Shown here piece by piece: positions 1 through 11,446 of a stretch of 64,000 bases of DNA. Below the pieces are notes generated by a model. That model ran no database searches. It saw only the letters and a program-made list of their open reading frames with translations, and was not told the origin of the DNA. Source of the stretch: Aphelenchoides besseyi (Eukaryota > Nematoda > Chromadorea > Rhabditida > Aphelenchoididae); the NCBI GenBank assembly GCA_024699855.1, contig JAMPIQ010000001.1, positions 13,268,001 through 13,332,000 of the forward strand, given 5' to 3'. Position numbers and translations under genes: made by a program. Position 1 is the first letter of the stretch; each line of letters starts with the position of its first letter.

Positions 1-969
1 GCTTGATGGCGGGAATGAATCCACGACTATTTGTAGTGCTTCAGCTTCCTGGTTTAGAACATAACATGTGGGTCGAGCTCCTAAACTCGAGACGCTACAT
101 TCTCAGCTTCTCTTCGAAACTCGTTCATTGATCGTAACGGACATCGATACGAGAAGGTTGTCGAGCTCTTCAAAGAACTTTTCGTTTTTTCTATTACAAT
201 CCAAATCAAACTGCAAGCTGCCAATACTGCGACGTCTATCATGACCTTGGGAGCAGGTTCGAAATCAGTGCGGCGTTTTTGTCTTTTGATTAATCTTCGT
301 TTTGTTTAACAATTTCGGTTTCTTTACATCGAAATATGTGTGAAAAACGAACGGAAGTTGGAAATGTGAATTCATAAGGTCAATTTGGTGCCCGTTTTAA
401 ATGTTTCATCGATTTCAACGATAACTGAAACATTCGAATTCGTTTGCTTTGAAAGATCATCCTCAATTATTTGCTCATAAACGTTGAAAGCCGGTGGTTA
501 TACTCTCGTCATGTAGCAAACGGTTATCGATGATTTTGTGTGTTCGATTCTCTTCCTATTCGAATGGTAAAATTGAAGGGCCGTTGAGTTCTCGAAGATC
601 TCTGATACGTTAAAGGCACGTGCAGTTTAACTTTTAGTTTAATAGCCAATTAACTACCGTACGTCTTTGGGTTTTGACGTCATTGCGCTTCTTTTGTCAA
701 TTAAATTCGCAATAAAACCTCCCGGGAAGTTATTTTCAGTCGATCGATTGCGCTTAGATTCCAATGGACTATATACTTAACGTTCTGTTGTTTTCCGGAT
801 CAGCTTCTTTTAATAGGAAGTTCTCGTAGAAGAACACCATGCACAGATAAACTCGAGAATAAGTACGCCTTCTTGTCATGAGTGTTTACTTAATCAATTA
901 ATTTGGTTCATTGACGTCAAACCAAGTCGTTTGGAACATGCGGTTTGAATTTAAGTCGTGTACTCGCAC

Positions 970-1350
970 CTAAAACAAACTGCACTCGTTTCTTCCTTTT
1001 CGTAATCTCTTTTTGCTGTTAAGAAGTAAGTCAACGTCTCTCTCTTCGTTGATCATTGACGTTCTCGACGGTGCTTTCACTTCATTGAGTTGTAGTACAG
1101 AGCTAATCAGGTTGTTCGCTTCGATGGACCTAATCACCTGAGCAACGTGCGTCATACGTCGCTTTTATTTGATCAAAGTTGCGATGTACCATCCTGTTTT
1201 TTTCACCAAATTTGTGAACTTACCGATGAGTTCTGTTTGAAGAACGTCGATGAACACGCTTCCAATTTTTCGACGGCGATCTTTTTGATTGATTGGCGTT
1301 TAATAGAGTACTTATGGAAAATTAAAACGACGGAAATTCCTGTTTTAAAA
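970..1350 (-). CDS. Possible exons of an unrecognised minus-strand gene
   Basis: The minus strand holds short open stretches that look like exons: a Lys-rich piece around 1345-1230 ending at a good donor (GTAAGT), and a 61-codon stretch ending at 970 with charged, helical character and a KKRLRKGR segment. I could not join them in one frame and recognise no domain. The remainder of 1-1590 shows no convincing gene. A 43-codon open stretch from 2 to 130 (+) could be the last exon of a gene that starts outside the window. This is a weak call based only on reading frame and splice-like signals. Confidence 0.2.
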
Positions 1351-1590
1351 CATCAAATCACATTCAGAAGTGGTTGACGGAAATAGTTGCGTTTACACTC
1401 GTGGGTTTTGTTTGCTCAAGAAAACATTGTGTTCGTTTTAACGTAAATATTTAGCTACTATAGTCGAGAACGTGTCGTGTTGTTGGTACTTGGATTGGGC
1501 TTTAAGCATTCAAGTTTAGGCTTTCAACGGTTGTTGACTGTTTTTCTCACCTTTGCTTCACAACTTGCCATCCACTTTCACTCGCTTAAA

Positions 1591-2204
1591 ATGACACAGA
1601 AATTGGGAAACACTACGGGACGTAAACAAAGTCGATTGGAAGCTGGACAAGCGATCAAAAACGAAGCAAATTCCGACAAATATCGAATCGCTTGTGCTCA
1701 TGTGCACATTTTGGCGTTGGCAATTGCAATGGTCGCCTTTTGTCTACACCTTCTCCTAACATACAGAGACATCAAACAGAAGATGTATTCGCGGATGGTG
1801 AGACACGTTCCCTGTATGCTGCTTTATGCTATGGTCATCTACGGGAATCGAGTGTACCGGAGATTATTCTATTGGCCATATTTTCTACTCAATGTAAGAT
1901 TGAAATGAGAATGTTGTAAATTAAACATCAAACATTTCAGGCTTTGTCCGTTGTTTACATTATTTCTATGGAAGCCGTTCGACAGTATCGTCTTCGAACA
2001 GATCCGCATACCCGAAACAGTAATACCCGAACAATTTGGTTCTTCATTGGGTTTTGGTGCTTATCGATTGTCATTGAGACGATCATTTTCTACGTGATCT
2101 ACAGGGATTACAAGTTCGTCAAAGACGTACAAGCGAACCCACCCAAACATCTGAAGCCGATAGTTCACGTTGGAGAGAAATCGTCAACTGTTTCTCCAGC
2201 CTAA
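1591..2204 (+). CDS. LAPTM-like four-pass membrane protein (paralogue A)
   Basis: Two exons, 1591-1893 and 1941-2204 (intron GTAAGA...TTTCAG), give 188 residues. After a polar N-terminus comes a Cys/His motif (ACAHVH) and four hydrophobic segments, the last at about residues 134-155, then a polar Pro-containing tail. The layout matches three other genes between 2.5 and 7.4 kb. It resembles the lysosome-associated LAPTM family, whose members start with a short Cys-rich segment just before TM1; residence in endosome or lysosome membranes is inferred from the family. The start is the first ATG next to the conserved region; an upstream in-frame extension to 1477 is open but looks like 5' UTR. The family call is moderate because the protein is very divergent. 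Confidence 0.6.
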
Positions 2205-2500
2205 CACGTGTATAGAAATCATTATATCCACCAAAAAGTTCTCAAGTTTGTTATAACAACCGTGTTCGTCGGTCAATCGCAGATTCTTTTAACTCCAAAA
2301 GAAGTGCACGAAGACAACGAACACGGTGGTCTGCTCATTTCGCGTAATCTATTCGTTTGTGTACAAAATAAAAAACTGAAAGGAAATTGCGTTTATTGTG
2401 GATACCCGAACAGAATGATTGAGCATTCAATTGCGATAGAACATATAAGAGAATCTATGAAAATTACAAATAGAAATATTGTGGTACTTTAAGTTAACAA

Positions 2501-3338
2501 TCAAATGCGATAGGTGGCTGGAACGTTCGGTTGCATCGATGCATCGAAATCATTCACATCGGCCGCATTGTTTGTGTAGGAAACCGAATAGGAGTTGTCG
2601 TAGTTGGATGGTAGTGGTGGCATTTCTTCCATCAACTTCTTGTCCCGTAGAACAACCGTAATGAAGTAGAACGAAATGAAAGCGGCAAAGATCTCCAAGA
2701 GCGCGATAATCAAAATAATCGTGAAAACATAACGCCGAAGTGTCGGTTCGGTAGGAACATCTTCGTAGGCGCCATTTCGAATTCCAATAGCCGCAATGAC
2801 ATGTGTAATGCCTTCAAAAACTGAGAGAATAAGATCAAAAGCCGTGACTGCAACAAATGGCCAGTAAAGTCTAGAAATTAAAAACAACATCAGTGGAATT
2901 GGAATCATCAGCTTACTTTGGCAAGTACTTGTGGTTTGCGTAGATGAGAACCACCGACGTTATGACACTTAAAATATGACGCAAATAGTAAAGAATATGT
3001 CCGACTATCCCAAAATTGACGAGATGATCTGCGTAGTAAGCAGAAAACGAAATGATGTCCGCGTCCTCTCTACCAGCAGTTTCATTGTAAGGTCGTGGCT
3101 TCTGAAATGACCAATTACCAACAAAAACAACAATCAAAACCAACCTCTTCGTATTGACTGAAAGCTTCCAACACAATGCAAATGATTCCGGTAAACAAAC
3201 TGAAGTAGCCGATGAGTATTGTTCCGGTCTAAAAGAATCTTATGAGTCATCGGTCAAGAGACGTTGCAACTGCGAAAGTAATCGACGACTTACGTGCAAA
3301 GGCGTTCGACACAAACACGTTTGAGATTTGATGTCCAT
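2501..3338 (-). CDS. LAPTM-like four-pass membrane protein (paralogue B)
   Basis: Exons 3338-3294, 3228-3145, 3101-2917 and 2870-2501 join in frame to 227 residues. The N-terminus has a Cys cluster (CLCRTPLHTGT) directly before TM1, like the CxxCHxRTGT motif of LAPTM4/5. Four hydrophobic segments follow, with one acidic loop (REDAD) between TM1 and TM2. The tail carries a PPLPSNY segment and several Tyr residues, comparable to the PY/Tyr sorting tails of LAPTM proteins. Loading into late endosomes or lysosomes is therefore likely but inferred. It is convergent with paralogue A and tandem with paralogue C. All introns are 43-72 nt GT-AG. Confidence 0.7.
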
Positions 3339-3920
3339 CGGTAATTAACGGGGAATCTGAAAAACAAGCGTCTAACTTTTCAATTAGCGAGAGAGACGAT
3401 CAAAACTCATTAGAGTGAATGAAAGAGACGCAGCGGACGATTCGAAGGTAAAAAACCAACAGAACGATCGAGCGCGCAGTCGACGCAATTTTTACGCTTT
3501 TTGGAGGACGCGCAGTTGACGAAAAAACAACAACGAAAAAAGGGATGAGCGGCTCGTCGATCGACGTTTCTCATCCAACGGCGATTGAGAGGCGAAAAGA
3601 AAATTGCTCGAACGACAACAATGTTAACACATCCAATCGTTTTTCTCTCCCGAACAGCTGCGGCTTTTCGGACGAGACGCCAAAAAGTATTGCCGTCTCT
3701 TCGCTCTCAATCCAACGGATTTTCTTTTACCTTTCGCTTCGTTAGCTGACGGCGGCGCTTGATTGCGCAACCAAGCGAAATGAACTGCTAGAAAACGTTC
3801 TGGTCATCTCAAAAGATCTTTCTGATTGTGCTCATTCGTTTATAAGCCTCACTCCTGTAGGCTATCCCGCGATCAGTTATCTTTAGCTAAAGAAGCTTTT
3901 ATTTCAATTCACAATCAGAA

Positions 3921-4711
3921 TTAAACGCGTTGTTCGCCGACTTCTGTGTTCTCATCAGCCGACGCATTTGGCGTGTAAAGATTGTTGGCAAAGGAAGTCG
4001 GAGCAATTGGCTTGTGATCTACTAGTGATTGAAGATACTTTTGTCCAGCAATCACCAAGCACACCAAGTACAACCATACGGGAAACGTCAAAATATCCAC
4101 GAACGCGTATTCGAGTAAAATGATTCCGACTCGTCGTTGAATCTGCATCGGAACGAAAACGAAACGTCCGAGAAGAACACTGATAGCCGTTGTGATGTTG
4201 TGAACGACTTCGGCAACAATAAACAGAAGACCAATACCCTGAAAACAAAAACAAGTTTAGAGCTTGCAATCAAACTTACGGAATACCAGATAAACAACGA
4301 GTAGAGTTTCGGTTTTTCGATAACATTCCCAAGCAACAACAAGACTTCGACTACTATCCCCATGATACGACAGCTGTATTCCAAAATCGCTTTCAAAGTG
4401 CCGTTTCCGTACAAAAGAAAATGAGCATACGATCGTGATATGTCTTCGGTGCTTCGATTCATGAACTCACGCACAGTCATGTTTCTCATGGAACGATGGT
4501 GCTAAGCAAAAACTTTTAATTGATCAAATCGATCGTTTACCTTGAGTTCAACAAAGTCCATAGCCGTTGTGAGTGCAATGTAGAACTCCAAGAGCAAAAG
4601 ACCGACAGCCAAAAGCAAAATCGCACGCTGTAATCTCCATTAACTAACCGTTCATTTGCTTAAACATACGTGAATGTGAATTCGTCCACCACAACAATAT
4701 TCGGATGTCAT
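3921..4711 (-). CDS. LAPTM-like four-pass membrane protein (paralogue C)
   Basis: Exons 4711-4670, 4627-4541, 4501-4280 and 4238-3921 give 222 residues. Exon 1 encodes only 14 residues with the Cys motif EYCCGGRIHIH, and the splice sits right before TM1, exactly as in paralogue B. That shared exon structure is the best evidence of common ancestry. Four hydrophobic segments follow, with a possible N-glycosylation site (GNGT) in the first loop and a polar acidic tail ending GEQRV. No LAPTM-style PY motif is visible. The 580 bp between this gene and paralogue B contain no convincing CDS. Confidence 0.65.
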
Positions 4712-5102
4712 TTCGAAGTAAATGAAAAATCTTTAAAATTTGCTGGATAACTTCATTACAAGACTGCGAGAGCAAACGCATCGCTTGACGACCTTCACCC
4801 GAAAACTCCGTCAAGAGTCGAACGGGTGTCGTGGCGTCATTCATTCAACCGGTACTTGTTTTTCAATCAGTTCAGGTCTACGGGAACGGATTTCGTTCCA
4901 TCAAACAACAACGAAAGCGATTCTTGTTATGTCTGGAGTCTACACTCAATAGAATAGTGTATTCATTCATTAAAACACGGCAGTTAACACAAACGTTTAT
5001 CTTTCTGAACTCATGTACTAACAACACATAATGTATACCAACAAATACATTAGAATTGGTCCAAAAGTAGGTGTAACCAAAAATACCATTTGTTATCAAT
5101 AG

Positions 5103-5258
5103 TGAATGTTAGCTTATCGATTTGTTCGGCAAAGCTGCCAGCTTCTGAATGCAACGAGAAGTCGTAGAGACGGAAATGAAGTTCTATGACATCCAATTGA
5201 TGATCGTCGTTCACGTCGAGTTTGTTTAAATGAAGAAGCAGTTGATCATTTAATTTTA
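5103..5258 (-). pseudogene. Isolated EF-hand exon, probably a gene remnant
   Basis: About 50 open codons on the minus strand contain one canonical EF-hand loop, LDVNDDHQLDVIEL, with Asp, Asn, Asp, Asp and Glu at calcium-binding positions 1, 3, 5, 9 and 12. A stop codon lies a few codons upstream and there is no AG acceptor between it and the loop, so no normal splice can open this exon. A donor-like GTATTT follows at about 5090. A signal-peptide-like ORF starts at 5721 (MYVPCVWYFFSF...), which might be the old first exon of an MCFD2-like secreted EF-hand protein. I could not connect the two. Most of 4712-6591 otherwise shows no gene. Confidence 0.4.
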
Positions 5259-5259
5259 A

Positions 5260-6591
5260 TTACGGCCCATTAAAGTTCCTCTGGCTGAGTTTATATGTTC
5301 GATAGATAGCTGTTAGTCATAGCACCAAAATAAGCGTGTTTATGATAAACTCGGAGATTTCGACTACCGTTCAATATTCAGTCATTTTTCATTCAACCAA
5401 TGTTCATCCAGAACTCTCGTCACGTTTACTTCCGTTCACTTTCGGCTATTTACGTGATCAAAAGATTTAGAAAGTCACTTATTAGACTATAGGGCTTCAG
5501 AATTCAAAACAAATAACCTAACGATGTCGGCAACTTTGCACTCAAAACCACGAGCTTCTTCACGTGCGTTAAAGGTCGTCGGATATGTTACTCAACCACT
5601 TGAAAAGGAGGATTAAACATCCGGTCGATCGCACAACCTGCGACAACGATCCACGAGTGTTTGGTGAAGCGAACTGGACAAAAATGAAAGAGAAAAAGTA
5701 CCAAACACACGGAACGTACATTGTGGATAAGTGAGATGCCAATTGTTTTCGTGCACAACCAAAATAAAATGCTTATTTTTTTGATTTTCAGCTTGAAGTT
5801 CTGAAATCTCACACGTGATTTCCTTTATAAACAATTCGAATGAAAGGTTAACTATTGGCCTGAAATGTCTCTGTTCAGTTCGATTGTTTTCCCATGATCA
5901 CGCTTTTAGCGGTCAATAAGCCGCGGTCTTGGTGGTGATTCACATTTGTCCTTCCGGCTATTAGCATCGTTGAAAACGGGGCATCGCTTTTTCATCACAC
6001 ACGTTTACAGTTTTGATGCGTGAAGAAAAACTAGATTCCGTGATACTTTTACTGATTGCAATTGCTTGCAAGATGCGAGTTTCTTGGTCCCGAAAGACAC
6101 CAACCTCACAAGATTGCTTTGGAGGCTGTGAGATTGAACGACGGGAATTCAGGTTTGAGATCCTTTTGGATGGCTATAGAAAGTGCAACTCGAGAATTAT
6201 AATTCGAGGTTTTTTGCGCTACGAGCGTCTTCTGATTAAAACGCTCGAGAGTGGACAACCAATTTAACGACCCCGTTAAATCACGAATACGTCCGTCAAG
6301 GACGAATTTTAAGACCGTTTTTATCAATTCGATTTTCCTGTTGACCTCCGCTAGGAAGTTGGTTTTATCAGTTCGCTTATTGTTGCTGTTCGATAGCCAA
6401 CGGTCATTTGAGTGTTTGAATGATGTTTTTGATTGGTGTTCAGTTTTGTTTAAAGAACTTTGGTTTCTTGTTCGTTGATTGAGATCGTGATTGAAACTGT
6501 CAAAACGAATTGTCTTCTCTTTGTTTGCTGGCGTGTTTAATTATAACGATTGCTTTAAAAAAAGATCAAATTGAAAGTTTAGAGCTTCAAG
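5260..6591. other. Intergenic stretch, no supported gene
   Basis: Several open stretches of 70-85 codons occur (for example 6013-6267 +), but none carries a motif, splice frame or composition that looks coding. The only suggestive item is the signal-peptide-like ORF starting at 5721 on the minus strand. The downstream part presumably holds the promoter of the membrane protein gene starting at 6592. Confidence 0.4.
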
Positions 6592-7332
6592 ATGGGTTCA
6601 TACTATACAGCATGTTCAATCCATTGCCATACGGGAACGTTGGTCATCGGACTACTATGTTTATTGGTCTCGTTGGTTTCGCTAATATTCGGCGGCATTG
6701 GTTATGGAGTATCAATGGTGAGCTAAGGTCCTTTTCGGTTCACTCAAAATGAATTCAGAATCAAGATCTTCGAGAGCTACTTCCGACCTTTTTGCAAAGG
6801 TACGCAACATACATTTTTGGGTTTACCATCTGTGGTTTGGTTGAAACGCTGTTGTTGTTCGTTGTTTCGACGATTCTCCTTATTTCCAACAGAACACGAC
6901 GACCGATGGGCTATTGGCCGTTTCTTATCTTCGCTGTAAGTTTTGATTGAGAACTTTGAATAGGAAATCGAGTTGTAGTTTTTCCATCTCTTCTTCTCGT
7001 TGTTTCGTATTCTTATGTTTGTTTTTGTGCTGGTCTACACTGCAACACAGGAGATCAACGGAATGAACAAAACAGATCGGGAACACGGTCTTTTAGGACT
7101 CTCGATTCTGACCGTTGTGTTGATCGTTTTCTTCTGCTTGGAAGCTTATTTCGCCTCCGTTGTGGCTCGTGGTCGCCGGTTTTTGTTGGACGAACGCAAA
7201 ACACAAAAAGTTATCTACAGACAATATAATGGCGGTGGTGAATACGATGTCTACTCACCTTATCGTCACACCGACTTTCCATTCGCCAATGGTCGTCCAC
7301 ATAATATGCAACAAGGTTACGTTTACTACTGA
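6592..7332 (+). CDS. LAPTM-like four-pass membrane protein (paralogue D)
   Basis: Exons 6592-6717, 6759-6935 and 6979-7332 give 218 residues. The protein starts MGSYYTACSIHCHTGTLVIG, so the Cys/His plus TGT motif precedes TM1 as in LAPTM4/5. Four hydrophobic segments follow. The roughly 60-residue tail is Tyr- and Pro-rich (YNGGGEYDVYSPY, ending GYVYY), which could hold Tyr-based sorting signals. This is the paralogue closest to the family description. It is convergent with the Leo1 gene, 128 bp away; AATTAAA-like signals after 7350 probably serve polyadenylation. Confidence 0.7.
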
Positions 7333-7460
7333 GATTCGCATTTATATTATTTACAATTAAATTCTCGAACAAAATTGCCGTTTTATTTGATAAGAAAGAA
7401 CAGAGATCTCAAAACTAAAAACGAACTCGAAAACAGTTAACTTGGAATAAATTAGGGTCC

Positions 7461-9202
7461 TCAGTCTTCGTCATCGTCCTCAATAATTCGACGTTTCGGT
7501 TTTTGCACTTCTTTATGTGTCGACGTTGATGGACCGTTATCCGAGCCCTCGTCATCCGATTCGATGAATTTCGCATCGCGAAGTTGCTGTCGAGATCGCT
7601 CGTCCTCGTCCGAATAGTCGGAGGAGTAGGGCGACAGAAGTCCCGCTCCACCGGCTGAATAGGAACGTTTGATAGCGCCCAACGACTCGCCCTCATCAGA
7701 CTCGTCACCTTCGAGGAATCCAGTGCTGATTCCCATTTCGCGGTTACGCTCCCGAGTTCGCCGTTGACTCGCCTGTTTACGAGCTGCAGCTCGAATCTTT
7801 TCTTCTTCTTTCTTGATTTTTTCCTAAAGACAACCAAATGAAGCAATGAAATGAAAGCGAACTGACCAGTCGATCTTTCTCGGGATTCATCCCAACATCG
7901 GTGACCATCTTGACTTTTTGCGCTCGATTCGTTTTGTCTGCCATACCCATGGTCATCTTTCGATGTGTCAGTGTGTCGGTGGAGTGCGGACGGAATGTGA
8001 ATTTTCGTCTGAAAGTCGCTTGAGCGAACAGTGTGGTTCCCATTCGAGTGCAAAGTTGGACGTTAGACATGTTCTGTTGGTCTTGGATTTCGAAAATCTC
8101 CGACCCTAAGTACAACGACATTCTAAAACCAAAGTCTCAATTCGAAAACATTGCAAAAACTTACGTTCCATCAGACCATTTCACGATTTTTGCATTCGAT
8201 TGCGGTTTGATTTCGCCCGTTTCCGGATCTTTTACATTCCGCCAACGAATCGTATTTTCGATCTGAAATTACGATCTTCATCCAATATTCACTTCAAGTT
8301 TACCTTCAGCTTCATTCGACTACGTCCTTCTTCATCTTTCATTTCGTCTTCGTCCACTTCGGGATGATAAGTTCGCTCATCGAATGGTTGCTGTTCAATG
8401 CTCAGGAAATTTGGCAAACGAACAAACACAGGACCCATGTCACCCAACTCGATTCGACTCGCCGGCATCTGCTCCTCAATCACCAATGGCTCTTGTCCAA
8501 CTAAAAACCAGTATAAACACTTCAAATCCAATTGCTTGCCTTCTTCGTCCGAATCGTTCAGCATCTGTTGCATCGCTTCCATTCGTTGTCGCTCGCCGTC
8601 GTCGTCCATTTTTGCGTCTTCATCTGAACGAAAAACTTCGAAAATCAGAGCCACTTCTTACCGTCCGATTGTCCTTTCATTTGTCCATCGGAATCACTAT
8701 CCGAGACTTGACTTTGGAAAATCGCATCTATTTCGGTTTTCCCGCTCTTCTTATCTCCGGCCGACTGTCGAGGGCGATCGTCGACATCCGAATCAGAATC
8801 ACTGGACGTTTTGTCGACATCACTTTGCTCTTGAATCACCGCGTTTGCTACGGGAGTGGAACTGTTGCTACTCGATGCTGAATTGTCAAATTCATAAGCA
8901 AAACCGTTTTTCAAGATTTACCATCCGACGACTTCGATTGCTGCTCCCGTTCGGCGTCTGAATCAGAGTCGCTGGACGATTTGTCACCGTCGCTTTGCCC
9001 TTGAATTACAGCATTGGCGGCGGGCGTGGAGCTGTTGCTACTTGAAGCTTAATAGCTCAAAATATGATCGAAACTAGTTGTCTAACCTACCGTCCGATTT
9101 CGCTTGCTGTTCCTGTTCGGCATCCGAATCGCTGTTGTCCGAAAGTTGGGGAACAGCTCCGGCGGGAGAATTTGAAGAAGACGAGTCACTAGTATCACTC
9201 AT
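7461..9202 (-). CDS. leo-1: Leo1, Paf1 complex subunit
   Basis: Seven exons, 9202-9091, 9047-8922, 8877-8662, 8623-8304, 8262-8165, 8122-7867 and 7823-7461, give 496 residues, or 483 if a 39-nt GC-AG intron (8501-8539) is removed; the shorter form fits the family better. The N-terminal 150 residues are Ser/Asp/Glu-rich. The Leo1 core is clear: [45 protein letters not shown] and a [13 protein letters not shown] helix, then an acidic tail ending IIEDDDED. Leo1 acts in the nucleus in the Paf1 complex, which travels with RNA polymerase II and supports histone modification and elongation. Exons 2 and 3 are a tandem duplication in the acidic region. Confidence 0.93.
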
Positions 9203-9432
9203 TGTCCAAATAACTTGGTCGTGAAATACGGAATACCTTTAACAAATCTGTGATACAAAGCGAGCAAACAGATAGCCACAACGCGAAATCGATCATTGCA
9301 GAAGTCAACGGAGAGTTTGACAAGAAGTTGGCATTTGCGTTATTGGAGATTCAGTTGAGTTAAATTTGCATAAACGGATTTTTGAATCGAAAGAACCCAA
9401 ATCACTCGTTTGGTTGTGTTTTCCTGTTTACG

Positions 9433-10064
9433 ATGAAATTACGTTTGTATCTTTGGATTGGCACTTTGCTGTTCACTTTGGCTCACGCACAAAAGTGGTC
9501 CGAGAAAAATGGTTTGTTTGATGCAACAAACGTTTCTAGCAAGCTTACAGGAATGAACACCGCGAATGTCGTTTGGGTTGCCTTCTATGTGATCGTTGCT
9601 TTTCTTCAAACGGGACTCACGGCGTACTACGCTCACTTCTACGGTCAACGAATAGCGCTATTGACTGCCGCTGAGGCCGAGTACCACGAGACGATGGCCG
9701 CTTACAACGCGTTGCAACCGAAAATTCAAACGCGTGAAGAGAATGTCAAGAAACTTCGCGTAAAAGCCGAAAATTTGTTGGTCAGTTTTCGACAGTTTGA
9801 TGAAGTTGATTGTCGGGGTTTTAGAAAGAACTCGCGGAAAATCATCAAAAATTGAAGAAGTACACAGCACAACTTGAAGCAGAACGCGACGACAATGTCA
9901 AACGTGCGAGTATTCTTCAAGACATTGACGATGTTCGCAAGAATCGTGAGTACTTTCGAAATAAATTGGATGACACGGATGATTCACAAACGGTTGCAAC
10001 CAATACCTCGACTGTAAAAGTGGCGACTGATACAGTAGATAGTATGTTCGGTGGCGAACAATGA
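9433..10064 (+). CDS. Signal-peptide protein with one membrane helix and coiled coil; not recognised
   Basis: Exons 9433-9780 and 9825-10064 give 195 residues. The N-terminus MKLRLYLWIGTLLFTLAHAQ is a signal peptide with an AHA-Q cleavage site. A hydrophobic stretch at about residues 42-62 probably spans the membrane. From about residue 75 to 170 the chain is charged and heptad-like, broken only by the intron, and predicts a cytosolic coiled coil. I recognise no named family. The gene is divergent from leo-1 with about 230 bp between the start codons, so the two may share a promoter region. Confidence 0.65.
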
Positions 10065-10208
10065 GAAGTTAATGGCATTAGTTTTTGGATGAATAAACTT
10101 GAGTTCAAATTGAAAGTGAGTCGTCATTGGTTAGTTTATTACCGTTCTGAAAGTAAAAGGCGGGGCTTCATTGGGTTTCATCGTTTAAACGCGACAGGGG
10201 AGGAGAGG

Positions 10209-11446
10209 TTAAGTCAAGTTTAGCGAAGATCCAAGGGCAAAAGTCCGCTTTGCATAATTTAAACCATAACAAAACTCATAAAGAAAATGCATGTATCTCA
10301 GCGGAAGAAGCCAGGAGGTTCGACCGTTGAAGCGAGGGTATTTGACATCCCCTGTGCGAACAGTACAAATGGATTGATTGGCATACTCAACACAGCTATC
10401 AACTTTCGAAATATCCAGAGAGTAAACGTATTCACGACCATGTATAGCAAAAGTTTTGTCTGTTTGATTGTGAACGCACCACAACAAAGTAGAACGATAG
10501 CAATCAGTCACCATACCAAGTTCAATCAGTCTTTGTTTTACATCTCTCGGAACTTCAAAATATCTATTTCGGCTACTAATAGACATCTAAATTTTGATTA
10601 ATGACCCTCATGTATCTTCTTGCCTGTTGGTTCGTGAACTCAACTCCAAATAGCTCCACTCGTTCCACTTCAAACGTCCATCCAAGAGCATCAGATACGA
10701 CGGGGAAATGCGACCACGAATCGCAGTGCTGGGAATCTAAGGTGCCCAAAACAACCAATGATGATGAAAACGAAATGATTGGCTCTCTAATGACTTTCCG
10801 CTGATACAGTTGTTCGACTAGTCCAACATGACCGCTTGATTCTTGAAAGCCCAAACCAATAAGGCCATTATAGGACCGAAGTGCACTTAAATGCGTTTTA
10901 GTTAGTAAACTTGTTGTGTTGGAATTACTGATCCTGCATTAATGTTCCTTCAACGAATTCAAGCTCTAATTTAGGAGTTTCTCGAAATTCGCCAAATTGA
11001 AAGGTATCAGAAGCAAAACGTCCGTAGAGTGGGTCTTCACAGCACTGTAAACGTTCTTTCCATGTGCCCTTTAATCGCTTGTAAGTTGTTGAATTACTCG
11101 ACAGAAAAGGCTCTCGACAATAAGCCCGATACATGGCTTTGTTAATCGGGAAGCACAGCGGGTCGCAGTACAAATGTGCAATTGCATCTAGAAGATCGGA
11201 TCAAGAACCTCTTGAGAAAACTTACCATCATTGCACATTCGAGGACAATCGTCCCGTCGAATTCCACAATCTTCAGCAGTGACCAAAAGTGGAACGGTAG
11301 CAAAGTCAAAAAATACAAGGAACTCTTGTTGTGAGCTTCCGATGTTAAAATAAGTCAGCAAGTCTAAAGAATAGACATCTCACAACAAGAAATAACCTAC
11401 CACCAATAACCATATTAAAAACAACCACTCCAACCTCGCTGAACAT
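10209..11446 (-). CDS. Catalytically degenerate pepsin-like (A1) protein 1
   Basis: Exons 11446-11401, 11363-11226, 11187-10929, 10885-10624 and 10586-10209 give about 360 residues. The A1 fold is readable: FNIGSSQQEFLVFFDFATVP replaces the usual IGTPPQ...FDTGSS; then Cys-rich C...YC, SSNSTTYK, FASDTFQFG, YNGLIGLGFQ, and W...V.L.G. The last exon has NRYFEVP where the second DTGTS site should be, and a GLNYAKRTFALG end. The first Asp survives but Thr-Gly are lost, and the second catalytic Asp is Ser, so proteolysis is unlikely. The last splice must use a GC donor (CAG|GCAAGA), since GT reading hits a stop. The start is uncertain: a hydrophobic signal-like stretch lies in frame just upstream without ATG. 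Confidence 0.7.

Noticed and set aside
3545..3745. Plus-strand ORF upstream of the LAPTM-like gene B
   Set aside because: Short, no motif, in the GC-richer upstream region of a minus-strand gene. Likely chance.
7415..8053. Minus-strand ORF of 212 codons across leo-1
   Set aside because: It lies in another frame of leo-1 exons and runs through introns. The leo-1 frame has all family motifs.
8384..8961. Two overlapping plus-strand ORFs of 165 and 187 codons
   Set aside because: Antisense shadows of leo-1 exons 3 and 4, Ser/Arg-rich as expected from that.
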